A stretch of DNA of 64,000 nucleotides from Allobosea caraganae (GTDB lineage Bacteria > Pseudomonadota > Alphaproteobacteria > Rhizobiales > Beijerinckiaceae), in assembly GCF_003351345.1 (NCBI RefSeq), contig NZ_QQTO01000040.1:31446-95445 (forward strand), read 5' to 3'. Position numbers and translations under genes: made by a program. Below the pieces are notes generated by a model. That model was not told the origin of the DNA, made no database searches, and saw only the letters and a list, made by a program, of their open reading frames with translations. Below, in pieces: positions 8,310 to 18,412 of the stretch. Positions within the stretch are counted from its first letter, which is position 1. Each line of letters opens with the position of its first letter.

Positions 8310-9311
8310 ATGCGTCTCAAAACTCTCGCGCTGGCCTTGGCCGGCGTCGCCCTCTCGGCCGTCGCCGCCGTCGCGCAGACGCCGATCAAGCCGGCCGTCG
8401 TCTACGACAAGGGCGGCAAGTTCGACAAATCCTTCAACGAGGCGGCCTTCATCGGCGCGGAGAAGTTCAAGCAGGAGACCGGCACCGAGTTCCGCGACTT
8501 CGAGCCGAACAACGACGCGCAGATCGAGCAGGCGCTGCGCCGCTTCGCCCGCGACGGCAATTCGCCGATCATCGCTGTCGGCTTCAGCCAGGCCACGGCC
8601 CTGCAGAAAGTTGCGGCCGAGTTCCCCGACCTCAAGTTCACCATCATCGACATGGTGGTGGAGCTGCCGAACGTGCAGTCGATCGTGTTCAAGGAGCACG
8701 AGGGCTCCTACATCGTCGGCCTGCTCGCCGCGATGGCGTCGAAGACCGGCAAGGTCGGCTTCGTCGGCGGCATGGACATCCCGCTGATCCGCAAATTCGC
8801 CTGCGGCTACGTCCAGGGCGTCAAGGCGGCCAAGCCCGACGCCGAGATCTTCCAGAACATGACGGGATCGACGCCGCAGGCCTGGAACGACCCGGTCAAA
8901 GGCGGCGAGCTCGCCAAATCGCAGATCGACCGCGGCGCCGACGTGATCTACCACGCCGCCGGCGGCACCGGCATCGGCGTGCTGCGCGCCGCGGCCGATG
9001 CCGGCAAGCTCGGCATCGGCGTCGATTCCAACCAGAACGGGCTCCAGCCCGGCAAGGTGCTGACCTCGATGCTGAAGCGCGTCGACGTCGCCGCCTACAA
9101 CTCCTTCAAGGCCGCCCGCGACGGCACCTGGAAGCCCGGCGTCTCCGTGCTCGGCCTCAAGGAGGACGGCATCGCCTGGGCGCTCGACGACAACAACAAG
9201 GCGCTGATCACGCCCGAGATGAAGGCCGCCGCCGACAAGGCCAAGGCCGACATCATCGCCGGCACCGTGAAGGTGCACGACTACATGTCCGACTCGAAAT
9301 GCACGATGTGA
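8310..9311 (+). CDS. BMP-family (nucleoside-type) ABC transporter substrate-binding protein
   Basis: 333 aa. A signal peptide (MRLKTLALALAGVALSAVAA, cleavage near AVA-Q) leads into the Bmp/PnrA fold: PAVVYDKGGKFDKSFNEAAF, FSQATALQKVA, EGSYIVGLLAAM, VGFVGGMDIPLI and GVDSNQNG. PnrA-type proteins bind purine nucleosides, and the downstream salvage genes support nucleosides here. ATG 8310 follows AGGGGA. No lipobox Cys, so a soluble periplasmic protein is expected. It is the first gene of a long operon extending to about 18304. Confidence 0.9.
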   Translation: MRLKTLALALAGVALSAVAAVAQTPIKPAVVYDKGGKFDKSFNEAAFIGAEKFKQETGTEFRDFEPNNDAQIEQALRRFARDGNSPIIAVGFSQATALQKVAAEFPDLKFTIIDMVVELPNVQSIVFKEHEGSYIVGLLAAMASKTGKVGFVGGMDIPLIRKFACGYVQGVKAAKPDAEIFQNMTGSTPQAWNDPVKGGELAKSQIDRGADVIYHAAGGTGIGVLRAAADAGKLGIGVDSNQNGLQPGKVLTSMLKRVDVAAYNSFKAARDGTWKPGVSVLGLKEDGIAWALDDNNKALITPEMKAAADKAKADIIAGTVKVHDYMSDSKCTM

Positions 9312-9335
9312 GGTGACGCCGCGCCTCGCCCGATC

Positions 9336-10069
9336 ATGAAGATCACCATCCTCGGTTCCGGCGATGCGTTCGGCACGGGCGGGCGCTTCAACACCTGCCT
9401 GCATGTCGAGGGCGGCGCAGACCGGATGCTGCTCGATTGCGGCTCGTCCAGCATGGTCGCGCTCAACAAGGCCGGCGTCCAGCGCAACGGGCTCTCGACG
9501 CTGCTGTTCACGCATTTCCACGGCGACCATTTCGGCGCCCTGCCCGCCTTCCTGCTCGACGCGCAATTCGTCTCGCGCCGGGAGGAGAAGCTGACCATCG
9601 CCGGGCCGGCCGGCATCGAGCATCGCGTCCTGCATATGCTCGAAGCGGATTTTCCCGGCGCCTCCAGCAATCCGTGGAACTTCCCGATCAGCTTCGTCGA
9701 GGTGACGCCGGAGGCCCCTGCAACCCTCGCCGGCTTCGAGGTCGCGGCCTTCGCGATGGTGCATGACGAGCGCGCCGGGCCGTGCCAGGGCTACCAGCTC
9801 AGGCGCGATGGCAAGGTCTTCGCCTTTTCCGGCGACACGGCCTGGACCGATGCTCTGATCCGGCTGGCCGAGGGCGCCGACATCCTGCTGGTCGAGTGCT
9901 ACAACTACGACAAGCCGCTGGTGAACCATATCGACTACAAGACACTGCGGGCGCATCGCGCCGAGCTCGGGGCGGCCCGCATCGTGCTGACCCATATGGG
10001 TCCGGGCATGCTGGCGCATGGCGGGCCCCTGCCGGAAGAGCGGGCGCATGACGGCATGGTGCTGGTGCC

Positions 10070-10073
<4 letters not shown>
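9336..10073 (+). CDS. Metallo-beta-lactamase-fold hydrolase (RNase Z/cyclic phosphodiesterase-like)
   Basis: 245 aa. ITILGSGDAFGTGGRFNTC at the N-terminus, the metal motif THFHGDHFGAL near residues 58-68, FSGDTAW near 165, and LTHMGPGM near 220 match the RNase Z/arylsulfatase-like branch. The substrate is unknown. It sits 24 bases after the nucleoside-binding protein, and its stop overlaps the ATPase start (ATGA), so it belongs to the transporter operon. A phosphodiesterase or nucleoside-processing role is inference from position. Confidence 0.82.
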
Positions 10074-11599
<1,526 letters not shown>

Positions 11600-11632
11600 T
11601 GGGGATGCTGCACTCGTCGCGCGAGTCTGGCT

Positions 11633-11890
11633 CTTCCCTGCCCCCTTGTGGGGAAGGGAGAGGGATGGGGGGCGGACGACCGGGTGCAAGGCCGCTTGTA
11701 TCGTTGTTGCGCCTGGAGCATCGGACCGAAAAGTGGAATCCGGTTTTCGGAAAGATCCGACGCAATAACAAAGGCCTAGATCGCCACCCTGCGTCCGATA
11801 GGACGCACGGCGGTCTAGGGATGAAAGCGACCGTTTTGACTTTTCGCCCCCCACCCCTGCCCCTCCCCACAAGGGGGAGGGGTTCCCAGC
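11633..11890. repeat. Intergenic palindrome, family F copy 1, with a nested family G element
   Basis: Outer arms around CCCCTTGTGGGGAAGGG (left) and CCCCTCCCCACAAGGGGGAG (right) enclose GGATGGGGGGCGG and its complement. The centre is a separate element (11717-11822). The unit fills almost all of the 319-base gap (11600-11918) between the ATPase and permease genes of one operon. I see no gene in this gap. The related copy is at 45753-45925. Confidence 0.85.
11717..11822 (+). repeat. REP-like element, family G copy 1
   Basis: GCATCGGACCGAAAAGTGG, then ATCCGGTTTTCGG, ATCCGACGCAATAACAAAG, GGCCTAGATCG, and a small hairpin around GCGTCCGATAGGACGC. The same series of blocks is found on the opposite strand at 33866-33966. 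Shorter relatives are at 35991-36036 and 49362-49409. Confidence 0.8.
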
Positions 11891-11918
11891 GCCCGGTCGT
11901 CGAAGGGCATCGCCTTTC

Positions 11919-13019
11919 ATGAGCGCAGCCCCGATCGAACTGCCGCGTTGGGCCGATATCGGGCTCGTGCCGCTGGTCAGCGTCACCGCCGCGCTGCTCG
12001 TCGCCGGGCTCGTCGTCATCGGCATCGGCGAGAGCCCGCTGGAGGCAACCGCGCTGCTGCTGCAAGGCGCGCTCGGCAGCGTCGAGGGCATCAGCTTCAC
12101 GCTCTACTACGCCACGAACTTCATCTTCACCGGCCTCGCCGTCGCCGTCGCCTTCCATGCCGGGCTGTTCAACATCGGCGGCGAGGGCCAGGCGACGGTT
12201 GCCGGCATCTTCGCCGCGCTCGCCTGCCTCTGGCTCGCGCCACTGCCCGGCGTGCTCTTGGTGCCGCTGGCGATCCTGGCGGCTGCGGCGGGCGGGGCGC
12301 TCTACGCCTTCATCCCCGGCTGGCTGCAGGCGACGCGCGGCAGCCATGTCGTCATCACCACGATCATGTTCAATTTCATCGCGGCGAACCTGATCGTCTA
12401 CCTGCTCAACTACCAGATGGGTAAACCGGGCTCGATGCAGCCGGAGACCCCGGACTTCGCCAGGCACGCCGTGCTGACGCCGATGCACGTGCTGCTGGCG
12501 CCGCTCGGCGTGAGACTGCCGAACACGCCGCTGAACAGCGCCTTCCTGCTGGCACTGGCGGCGCTGGTCGCGGTCTGGGCGCTGATCTACCGCTCACGGC
12601 TCGGCTACGAAATCCGCACCATCGGCGCCAATCCGCGCGCCGGCGCCTATGCCGGCATCTCGCCTGCCCGCATCACCATGGTCGCGATGGCGATCTCGGG
12701 CGCGCTCGCCGGCGGGCTCGCGGTCAACGAGGTGATGGGCGTGCAGCACCGGCTGACGCTCGACTTCACCGCCGGCTACGGCTTCGTCGGCATCGCGGTA
12801 GCGCTGATGGGGCGTGGCCACCCGCTCGGCATCGGGCTCGCCGCCGTGCTGTTCGGCGTGCTCAGCCAAGGCGGGGCCGAGCTCTCCTTCTCCAAGCCGA
12901 CGATCAGCCGCGACATGGTCATGGTCATCGGCGGCGTCATCATCCTCTTCGCCGGGGCGCTGGAGGGGCTGTTCCGCCGGCTGATCGCGACGGGCCTCAG
13001 CCTGGGACGGAGGGGTTAG
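11919..13019 (+). CDS. Nucleoside-type ABC transporter permease 1
   Basis: 366 aa, branched-chain-type permease fold (BPD_transp_2) with about 8-10 hydrophobic helices. Recognisable segments: TNFIFTGLAVAVAFHAGLFN, IGGEGQ, GSHVVITTIMFNFIA, GYEIRTIGANPRAGAYAGIS and the C-terminal VMVIGGVIILFAGALEGLF. The start ATG 11919 follows directly on the repeat insertion. The permease 2 ATG lies two bases past the stop. Confidence 0.93.
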   Translation: MSAAPIELPRWADIGLVPLVSVTAALLVAGLVVIGIGESPLEATALLLQGALGSVEGISFTLYYATNFIFTGLAVAVAFHAGLFNIGGEGQATVAGIFAALACLWLAPLPGVLLVPLAILAAAAGGALYAFIPGWLQATRGSHVVITTIMFNFIAANLIVYLLNYQMGKPGSMQPETPDFARHAVLTPMHVLLAPLGVRLPNTPLNSAFLLALAALVAVWALIYRSRLGYEIRTIGANPRAGAYAGISPARITMVAMAISGALAGGLAVNEVMGVQHRLTLDFTAGYGFVGIAVALMGRGHPLGIGLAAVLFGVLSQGGAELSFSKPTISRDMVMVIGGVIILFAGALEGLFRRLIATGLSLGRRG

Positions 13020-13021
13020 CG

Positions 13022-13993
13022 ATGGAGTGGCTCCAGACCGTCGCCGTCATCCTCGATTCCGCGATCAGGCTGTCGATCCCGCTGCTCTGCGCTGCCATGG
13101 CCGGGCTCTGGTCGGAGCGCTCCGGCGTGGTCGATATCGGGCTCGAGGGCAAGATGCTGGTCGCGGCCTTCGCTTCGGCGGCGGCGGCCTATGCGACGGG
13201 CTCGGCCTGGGTGGGCCTCGGCGCCGGCATCCTCGCCTCGATCGTGTTCGCGCTGGTGCACGGCTTTGCCGCGATCACCTGGCGCGGCAACCAGATCGTC
13301 TCCGGCGTCGCCATCAACATGCTGGCGGCGGGGCTGACCGTCGTGCTCGGCAATGCGTGGTTTGGCCAGGGCGGACGTACCCCGCCGCTCGAAGGCGCCG
13401 CGCGCTTTCCCGACCTGACCCTGCCGCTGGCGACCACCCTGCGCGACGTGCCGGTGCTCGGCTACCTCTATTACGAGGTCGTCTCCGGTCACGCCGTGCT
13501 GGTCTACATCGCCGTCCTCGCCGTGTTCGTCACGGCCTATGTGCTCAGGCGCACCCGCTTCGGCCTGCGCCTGCGCGCCGTCGGCGAGAACCCGGCGGCG
13601 GTCGATACGGCCGGCATCTCCGTCGCCAGGCTGCGCTATGGCGCGGTGATCATTTGCGGGGCGCTGTGCGGGCTGGGCGGGACCTATCTCGCCGTCTCGC
13701 AATCGGCCGGGTTCCTGCCGCAAATGACTGCCGGCAAGGGCTTCATCGCGCTCGCCGCCGTGATCTTCGCCAATTGGCGGCCCTGGCCGACGCTCGGCGC
13801 CTGCCTGCTCTTCGGCCTGCTCGACGCGATCGCGACAAGGTTGCAAGGCGTATCGCTGCCCGGCATTGGGGAGGTGCCGGTGCAGGCGATCCAGGCGCTG
13901 CCCTATGTGCTGACGGTGATCCTGCTCGCCGGCTTCATCGGCAAGGCGATCCCGCCCAAGGCCTCCGGCCTGCCCTATGTGAAGGAACGCTGA
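13022..13993 (+). CDS. Nucleoside-type ABC transporter permease 2
   Basis: 323 aa, multi-pass. It has the signature ERSGVVDIGLEGKMLVAAF and GNQIVSGVAINMLAAGL, plus GLRLRAVGENPAAVDTAGISV and a conserved GAVIICGALCGLGGTYL. It pairs with the preceding permease in BMP-type importers. Two-base gap upstream; cdd begins right after its stop. Confidence 0.93.
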   Translation: MEWLQTVAVILDSAIRLSIPLLCAAMAGLWSERSGVVDIGLEGKMLVAAFASAAAAYATGSAWVGLGAGILASIVFALVHGFAAITWRGNQIVSGVAINMLAAGLTVVLGNAWFGQGGRTPPLEGAARFPDLTLPLATTLRDVPVLGYLYYEVVSGHAVLVYIAVLAVFVTAYVLRRTRFGLRLRAVGENPAAVDTAGISVARLRYGAVIICGALCGLGGTYLAVSQSAGFLPQMTAGKGFIALAAVIFANWRPWPTLGACLLFGLLDAIATRLQGVSLPGIGEVPVQAIQALPYVLTVILLAGFIGKAIPPKASGLPYVKER

Positions 13994-13994
13994 T

Positions 13995-14399
13995 TTGGCC
14001 GTGGACTTCGACGCACTCTTTGACGCAGCCAAGGCGGCTCAGCCCCGCGCCTACGCCCCCTATTCCCGCTTCAAGGTCGGCGCAGCCCTGCTTGCCGATG
14101 ACGGCGCGATCTACCCCGGCTGCAATGTCGAGAACGCCGCCTACCCCGTCGGCGCCTGCGCCGAGGCCGGCGCGATCTCGGCGATGATCGCGGGCGGCGG
14201 GCGCGCCATCCGCGCCATTCTCGTGCTCGGCGAAGGCGAGGAGCTGGTCACGCCCTGCGGCGCCTGCCGGCAGCGCATCCGCGAATTTGCCGCACCCGAG
14301 ACGCCGATCGCGATCGCCGGGCTAGACGGCATCCGCGCCCGGTTTTCGCTCGCCGAGCTGTTGCCAGCCTCGTTCGGACCAGCCAACTTGCGCAGCTGA
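13995..14399 (+). CDS. cdd: Cytidine deaminase
   Basis: 134 aa, the size of tetrameric bacterial Cdd. Zinc and catalytic motifs are GACAEAGAI (the first ligand is Cys, C-A-E) and TPCGACRQRI. NVENAAYPVG and YSRFKVGAAL are also conserved. It converts (deoxy)cytidine to (deoxy)uridine. TTG 13995 was chosen because AAGGA lies eight bases upstream; GTG 14001 is the alternative. It feeds uridine and deoxyuridine to the downstream phosphorylases. Confidence 0.95.
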   Translation: MAVDFDALFDAAKAAQPRAYAPYSRFKVGAALLADDGAIYPGCNVENAAYPVGACAEAGAISAMIAGGGRAIRAILVLGEGEELVTPCGACRQRIREFAAPETPIAIAGLDGIRARFSLAELLPASFGPANLRS

Positions 14400-14456
14400 T
14401 TTGCGCCGCGGCGAGCCTTCGCCTGCGGCTGCGAATCCGGCGACCGAGGCGGGTGA

Positions 14457-15269
14457 ATGGCGGCTGATCCAGATTTCGACAGGGCGGCGGAGGCGCTGAT
14501 CGATCGCGGCGTCGACGGGTCGATCGATTGCGCCATCGTGCTCGGCACGGGCTTAGGCCGCATCGTCGAGGACATGGTCGATCCCGTCACCATACCCTTC
14601 GCGGACATTCCCGGCTTCCCGACAGGCGAGGTCTCCGGCCATGCCCGCGCGCTCAGCTACGGCACGCTGCACGGCAAGAAGGTGCTGATCTTCCAGGGCC
14701 GGGCGCATTACTATGAGACCGGCGACCCCGCCGTGATGCGCGTGCCATTGGGCATGCTGACCGCCTTCGGCTCGCCGCCGCTGATCCTGACCAACGCGGC
14801 CGGCTCGCTCAAGCCGGAGCTCCGGCCGGGCGGGCTCGCGCTGATCACCGACCATATCAACCTCAACGGCCTCAACCCGCTGATCGGCGATACCGGCGAC
14901 GGGCGCTTCGTGCCGATGGTCGACGCCTACGATCCGCATCTGCGCGGGCGGCTGACGCGGGCGGCAGCCTCCTCCGGCGCCCATCTCGGCGAGGGCGTCT
15001 ACATGTGGTTCTCGGGGCCGAGCTTCGAGACGCCGGCCGAGATCCGCATGGCGAAGCTGCTCGGCGCCGACCTCGTCGGCATGTCCACGGTGCCCGAGGT
15101 CATCCTTGCCAGGCGCTACGGCCTCCGCGTCGCCGGCATCTCGATCATCACCAACATGGGTGCGGGGCTGCTCGGCGGCACGCCGAACCATGGCGAGACC
15201 CGCGATGTCGCGATGGCGGCGACCACGGGCCTGCGCCGGCTGCTGCGCGCCTTCCTTTCGGAGCTTTAG
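14457..15269 (+). CDS. punA: Purine-nucleoside phosphorylase
   Basis: 270 aa trimeric-type PNP. Motifs: IVLGTGLGRI, GHARALSYGTL, FQGRAHYYE, TNAAGSL, GPSFETPAEIR, GMSTVPEV and the base-binding TNMGAG (Asn). It splits inosine/guanosine-type nucleosides with phosphate to base plus (deoxy)ribose-1-phosphate. ATG 14457 lies 57 bases after cdd, and deoC starts four bases after its stop. Confidence 0.95.
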   Translation: MAADPDFDRAAEALIDRGVDGSIDCAIVLGTGLGRIVEDMVDPVTIPFADIPGFPTGEVSGHARALSYGTLHGKKVLIFQGRAHYYETGDPAVMRVPLGMLTAFGSPPLILTNAAGSLKPELRPGGLALITDHINLNGLNPLIGDTGDGRFVPMVDAYDPHLRGRLTRAAASSGAHLGEGVYMWFSGPSFETPAEIRMAKLLGADLVGMSTVPEVILARRYGLRVAGISIITNMGAGLLGGTPNHGETRDVAMAATTGLRRLLRAFLSEL

Positions 15270-15273
15270 AACC

Positions 15274-16035
15274 ATGAGCGATATCGAGGCCGCCACGCGC
15301 GCGCTTGCCCTGCTCGACCTGACCGACCTCTCCGACCAGGCCAGCGAGGCCGGCACCTTGCAGCTTTGCGCGCGGGCCGTCGCCGAGCCCGGCCCGGTCG
15401 CGGCGATCTGCATCTGGCCGCGCTTCGTCGGCATCGCGCGCCAGACCCTGCGCGAGTCGCCGGTGCAGATCGCGACCGTGGTGAACTTCCCGGCCGGCGG
15501 CAGCAAATGCTCGCTGGTCGCGGGCGACATTGCGGAGGCGCTCTCCGACGGCGCCGACGAGATCGACCTCGTGCTGCCCTGGCGCGCCTTCCTCGACGGC
15601 GACAGCGACATCGCCCGCGAGATGGTCGCGGCGGCCAGGGACCAGTGCGGCGACAAGCTGCTCAAGGTCATCCTCGAGACCGGCGAATATCCCAACCTCG
15701 GCAAGGTCAAGGCCGCGTCCGAGCTTGCGGTGGCGGCCGGGGCCGACTTCATCAAGACCTCGACCGGAAAGACCGCGCATTCGGCCAGCCTGGAGGCTGT
15801 CGAGGTGATGCTGGGCGTGATCAAGACGGCGAAGCGGCCGGTCGGGCTCAAGCCCTCCGGCGGGATCAGGACGCTGGCCGACGCCAACGCCTACCTCGCG
15901 CTGGCCGATATCGCGATGGGGCCGGACTGGGCCAAACCGACGACGTTCCGCTTCGGCGCCAGCGGGCTGCACCAGGTGCTCGTCGACATCATCGCGGGCA
16001 AGGTCGCAGGCGAGCGGATCGACGGAGCCTATTGA
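15274..16035 (+). CDS. deoC: Deoxyribose-phosphate aldolase
   Basis: 253 aa class I aldolase cleaving deoxyribose-5-phosphate to glyceraldehyde-3-phosphate and acetaldehyde. The Schiff-base Lys is in FIKTSTGKT near residue 168. KVILETGEY and GLKPSGGIRT provide the other active-site residues. ATG 15274 follows the punA stop by four bases. A longer open frame from 15106 is only overlap with punA. Its TGA shares a base with the deoA ATG. Confidence 0.95.
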   Translation: MSDIEAATRALALLDLTDLSDQASEAGTLQLCARAVAEPGPVAAICIWPRFVGIARQTLRESPVQIATVVNFPAGGSKCSLVAGDIAEALSDGADEIDLVLPWRAFLDGDSDIAREMVAAARDQCGDKLLKVILETGEYPNLGKVKAASELAVAAGADFIKTSTGKTAHSASLEAVEVMLGVIKTAKRPVGLKPSGGIRTLADANAYLALADIAMGPDWAKPTTFRFGASGLHQVLVDIIAGKVAGERIDGAY

Positions 16036-17363
16036 TGAAGCTGCCGCAGGAGATCATCGCCGCCAAGCGCGACGGCGCGGTGCTGGACGCAGCCGACATC
16101 CGCCAGATCGTCGCCGGACTGACCAATGGCGCGACCAGCGAGGGCCAGGCGGCCGCCTTCGCCATGGCGGTGTTCTTCCGCGACATGAACGCCGACGAAC
16201 GCGTCGCGCTGACGCTCGCGATGCGCGATTCCGGCACGGTGCTGAACTGGGACGACCTGCCGGGACCAGCGCTCGACAAGCACTCGACCGGCGGGGTCGG
16301 CGACACGGTGAGCCTGCCGCTGGCGGCGGCGGTCGCCGCCTGCGGCGGCTATGTGCCGATGATCTCCGGGCGCGGCCTCGGCCATACCGGCGGCACGCTC
16401 GACAAGCTCGATGCCGTGCCCGGCTATGTGACGCAGCCGGATATCGGCCTGTTCCGCAAGGTGGTGCGCGAGGCCGGCTGCGCCATCATCGGCCAGACCG
16501 AAGACCTCGCCCCGGCCGACAAGCGGCTCTACGCCATCCGCGACGTCACCGCGACGGTCGAGACGATTCCGCTGCTGACCTCCTCGATCCTGTCGAAGAA
16601 GCTGGCGGCGGGGCTGCATGGGCTCGTCATGGACGTGAAGTTCGGCTCCGGCGCCTTCCTGCCCGACTTCAAGAAGGCGCAGGCGCTGGCCGACGCGCTG
16701 GTCAGCGTCGCCAATGGCGCGGGCCTGCCGACAACGGCGCTGCTGACCGACATGAGCGAGCCGCTCGCCTCGGCTGCCGGCAATGCGCTGGAAGTCGCCT
16801 ATGCGCTCGACCACCTGACCGGGCGCAGGCGCGAGCCGCGCTTCCACGAGGTGACGGTGGCGCTCGCCGCCGAGATGCTGCTGCTCGGCAAGCTCGCCGA
16901 TACGATCGACGAGGCGCGGGCGAAGATCGAGGGTGCCTTCGCCAGCGGCGCGGCAGCCGAGCGCTTCGCCAACATGGTCGCGGCACTGGGCGGCCCGGCC
17001 GACCTGCTCGACAAGCCGGCGAAGCACCTGACGGCGGCACCGATCGTCAAAGCGGTCTATCCGCAGGCGCCCGGCATCGTGCAGGCCGTCCATACGCGCG
17101 GCGTCGGACTCGCAGTCGTCGCGCTCGGCGGCGGCCGGACGCGGCCGCAGGACCCGATCGACCATGCCGTGGGCTTAGTCGAGCTTGCCGGGCTCGGCGA
17201 GCATGTCGGGCCGGAGCGACCGCTCGGCATCGTTCATGCACGCGACGAAGCCGGGTTCGAGATGGCCGAGGCGCGCCTGCGGCAGGCCTACACGCTCGAC
17301 GAAGCCGAAGTCAGCCGCGGCCCGCTGATCGCGGAGCGGATCATGGAGAGTTCTGGACGATGA
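16035..17363 (+). CDS. deoA: Thymidine phosphorylase
   Basis: 442 aa, the usual length. The family signature SGRGLGHTGGTLDKLDAVPG lies near residue 108, and DKHSTGGVGDTVSLPL near 80 binds phosphate. MDVKFGSGAF is also conserved. It splits thymidine and deoxyuridine to base plus deoxyribose-1-phosphate. A phosphopentomutase (deoB) gene, needed between deoA/punA and deoC, is not in this window. Its stop overlaps the next ATG (ATGA). Confidence 0.96.
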   Translation: MKLPQEIIAAKRDGAVLDAADIRQIVAGLTNGATSEGQAAAFAMAVFFRDMNADERVALTLAMRDSGTVLNWDDLPGPALDKHSTGGVGDTVSLPLAAAVAACGGYVPMISGRGLGHTGGTLDKLDAVPGYVTQPDIGLFRKVVREAGCAIIGQTEDLAPADKRLYAIRDVTATVETIPLLTSSILSKKLAAGLHGLVMDVKFGSGAFLPDFKKAQALADALVSVANGAGLPTTALLTDMSEPLASAAGNALEVAYALDHLTGRRREPRFHEVTVALAAEMLLLGKLADTIDEARAKIEGAFASGAAAERFANMVAALGGPADLLDKPAKHLTAAPIVKAVYPQAPGIVQAVHTRGVGLAVVALGGGRTRPQDPIDHAVGLVELAGLGEHVGPERPLGIVHARDEAGFEMAEARLRQAYTLDEAEVSRGPLIAERIMESSGR

Positions 17364-18304
17364 CCTTGCTCGTGGCGATGACCGGCTGGCATGTCGAGGA
17401 TTGGCGCGAACGCTTCCAGGGGCTGCTGCCAGAGCTGCCGGTCGCGGTGCTCGGCGAGCCGTTCGACCGGCGCGCGGTGCACTACGTCGCAAGCTGGAAG
17501 CATCCAGAGGGCAGCCTCGCCGGTCTGCCGAACCTCGCTGCGATCTTCTCGCTCGGCGCCGGCGTCGACCATCTCTTCGCCGATAAAAGGCTGCCGGACG
17601 TACCGATCGCGCGCGTGGTCGATCCAGACCTGACGACGCGGATGAGCGAGTATGTCGTGCTGCATTGCCTGATGCTGCTGCGTCAGCAGCGCCGCTACGA
17701 CCGGCAGCAGCTGGCCAAGTCCTGGGACGACGACCGCAACCAGCCGGCGGCACGCTCGGTCAGGGTCGGCATCATGGGGCTGGGCGAGCTCGGTCTCGAT
17801 GCCGCCCGCAAGCTGCAGGTGATGGGCTTCGACGTCGCCGGCTGGAGCCGCTCGCCCAAAAGCGTCGAGGGCCTGCCGAGCTTTGCCGGCGCGGAGGGCA
17901 TGGCCGCGTTCCTGGCCCGCACCGACATCCTGGTCAGCCTGCTGCCGCTGACGCCGGAGACGCGCGGTGTGCTCAACGCCGAACTCTTCGCCGGCCTGGC
18001 GCGGGATGGCCGGCTCGGCGGGCCGTTCCTGATCAATGCCGGGCGCGGCGGCTTGCAGGTCGAGGCCGATATCGTCGCGGCGCTGGAGGCGGGCACGCTG
18101 AAGGGCGCGACGCTCGACGTGTTCGAGAGCGAGCCCTTGCCGGCGGAGTCGCCGCTCTGGAGCCACCCCGCGGTGACCGTGACCCCGCATAACGCGGCGA
18201 TGTCGGAGCCCGAGGCGATCGCGACCCTGATCGCGACGCAGATCAGGCGGCTCCAGGCCGGCGAGCCGCTCGAACACATCGTTGACCCGGCTAAGGGGTA
18301 CTGA
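17360..18304 (+). CDS. GhrA-like 2-hydroxyacid dehydrogenase (glyoxylate/hydroxypyruvate reductase type)
   Basis: 314 aa D-2-hydroxyacid dehydrogenase. NAD(P) motif GIMGLGELGLDAARKL near residues 137-152, INAGRGGLQVEAD with the catalytic Arg, DVFESEPLP with Glu, and TPHNAAMS with the His. The deoA stop overlaps its ATG, so it is co-translated with the deoxynucleoside genes, a link whose metabolic reason is not obvious. Substrate inferred from family only. Confidence 0.88.
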   Translation: MTLLVAMTGWHVEDWRERFQGLLPELPVAVLGEPFDRRAVHYVASWKHPEGSLAGLPNLAAIFSLGAGVDHLFADKRLPDVPIARVVDPDLTTRMSEYVVLHCLMLLRQQRRYDRQQLAKSWDDDRNQPAARSVRVGIMGLGELGLDAARKLQVMGFDVAGWSRSPKSVEGLPSFAGAEGMAAFLARTDILVSLLPLTPETRGVLNAELFAGLARDGRLGGPFLINAGRGGLQVEADIVAALEAGTLKGATLDVFESEPLPAESPLWSHPAVTVTPHNAAMSEPEAIATLIATQIRRLQAGEPLEHIVDPAKGY

Positions 18305-18316
18305 GCGCCTCCCCGG

Positions 18317-18345
18317 CCGTCACGGCGCCGTCACGAGGCTGTCGC
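18317..18345 (+). promoter_or_regulatory. PHO-box-like direct repeats upstream of phytase-like gene 1
   Basis: Three 7-mers at exact 11-bp spacing: CCGTCAC (18317-18323), CCGTCAC (18328-18334) and CTGTCGC (18339-18345). PhoB sites are CTGTCAT-type direct repeats with a 4-base spacer. The array ends 67 bases before the start codon of a secreted phytase-like protein. Confidence 0.6.
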
Positions 18346-18412
18346 GCGATTGAAATGCTGCAAGGCGAAGCCCGCCGGGTCGGTTTCCCATCAACCCCCC
18401 GGAGGTCTCTCC

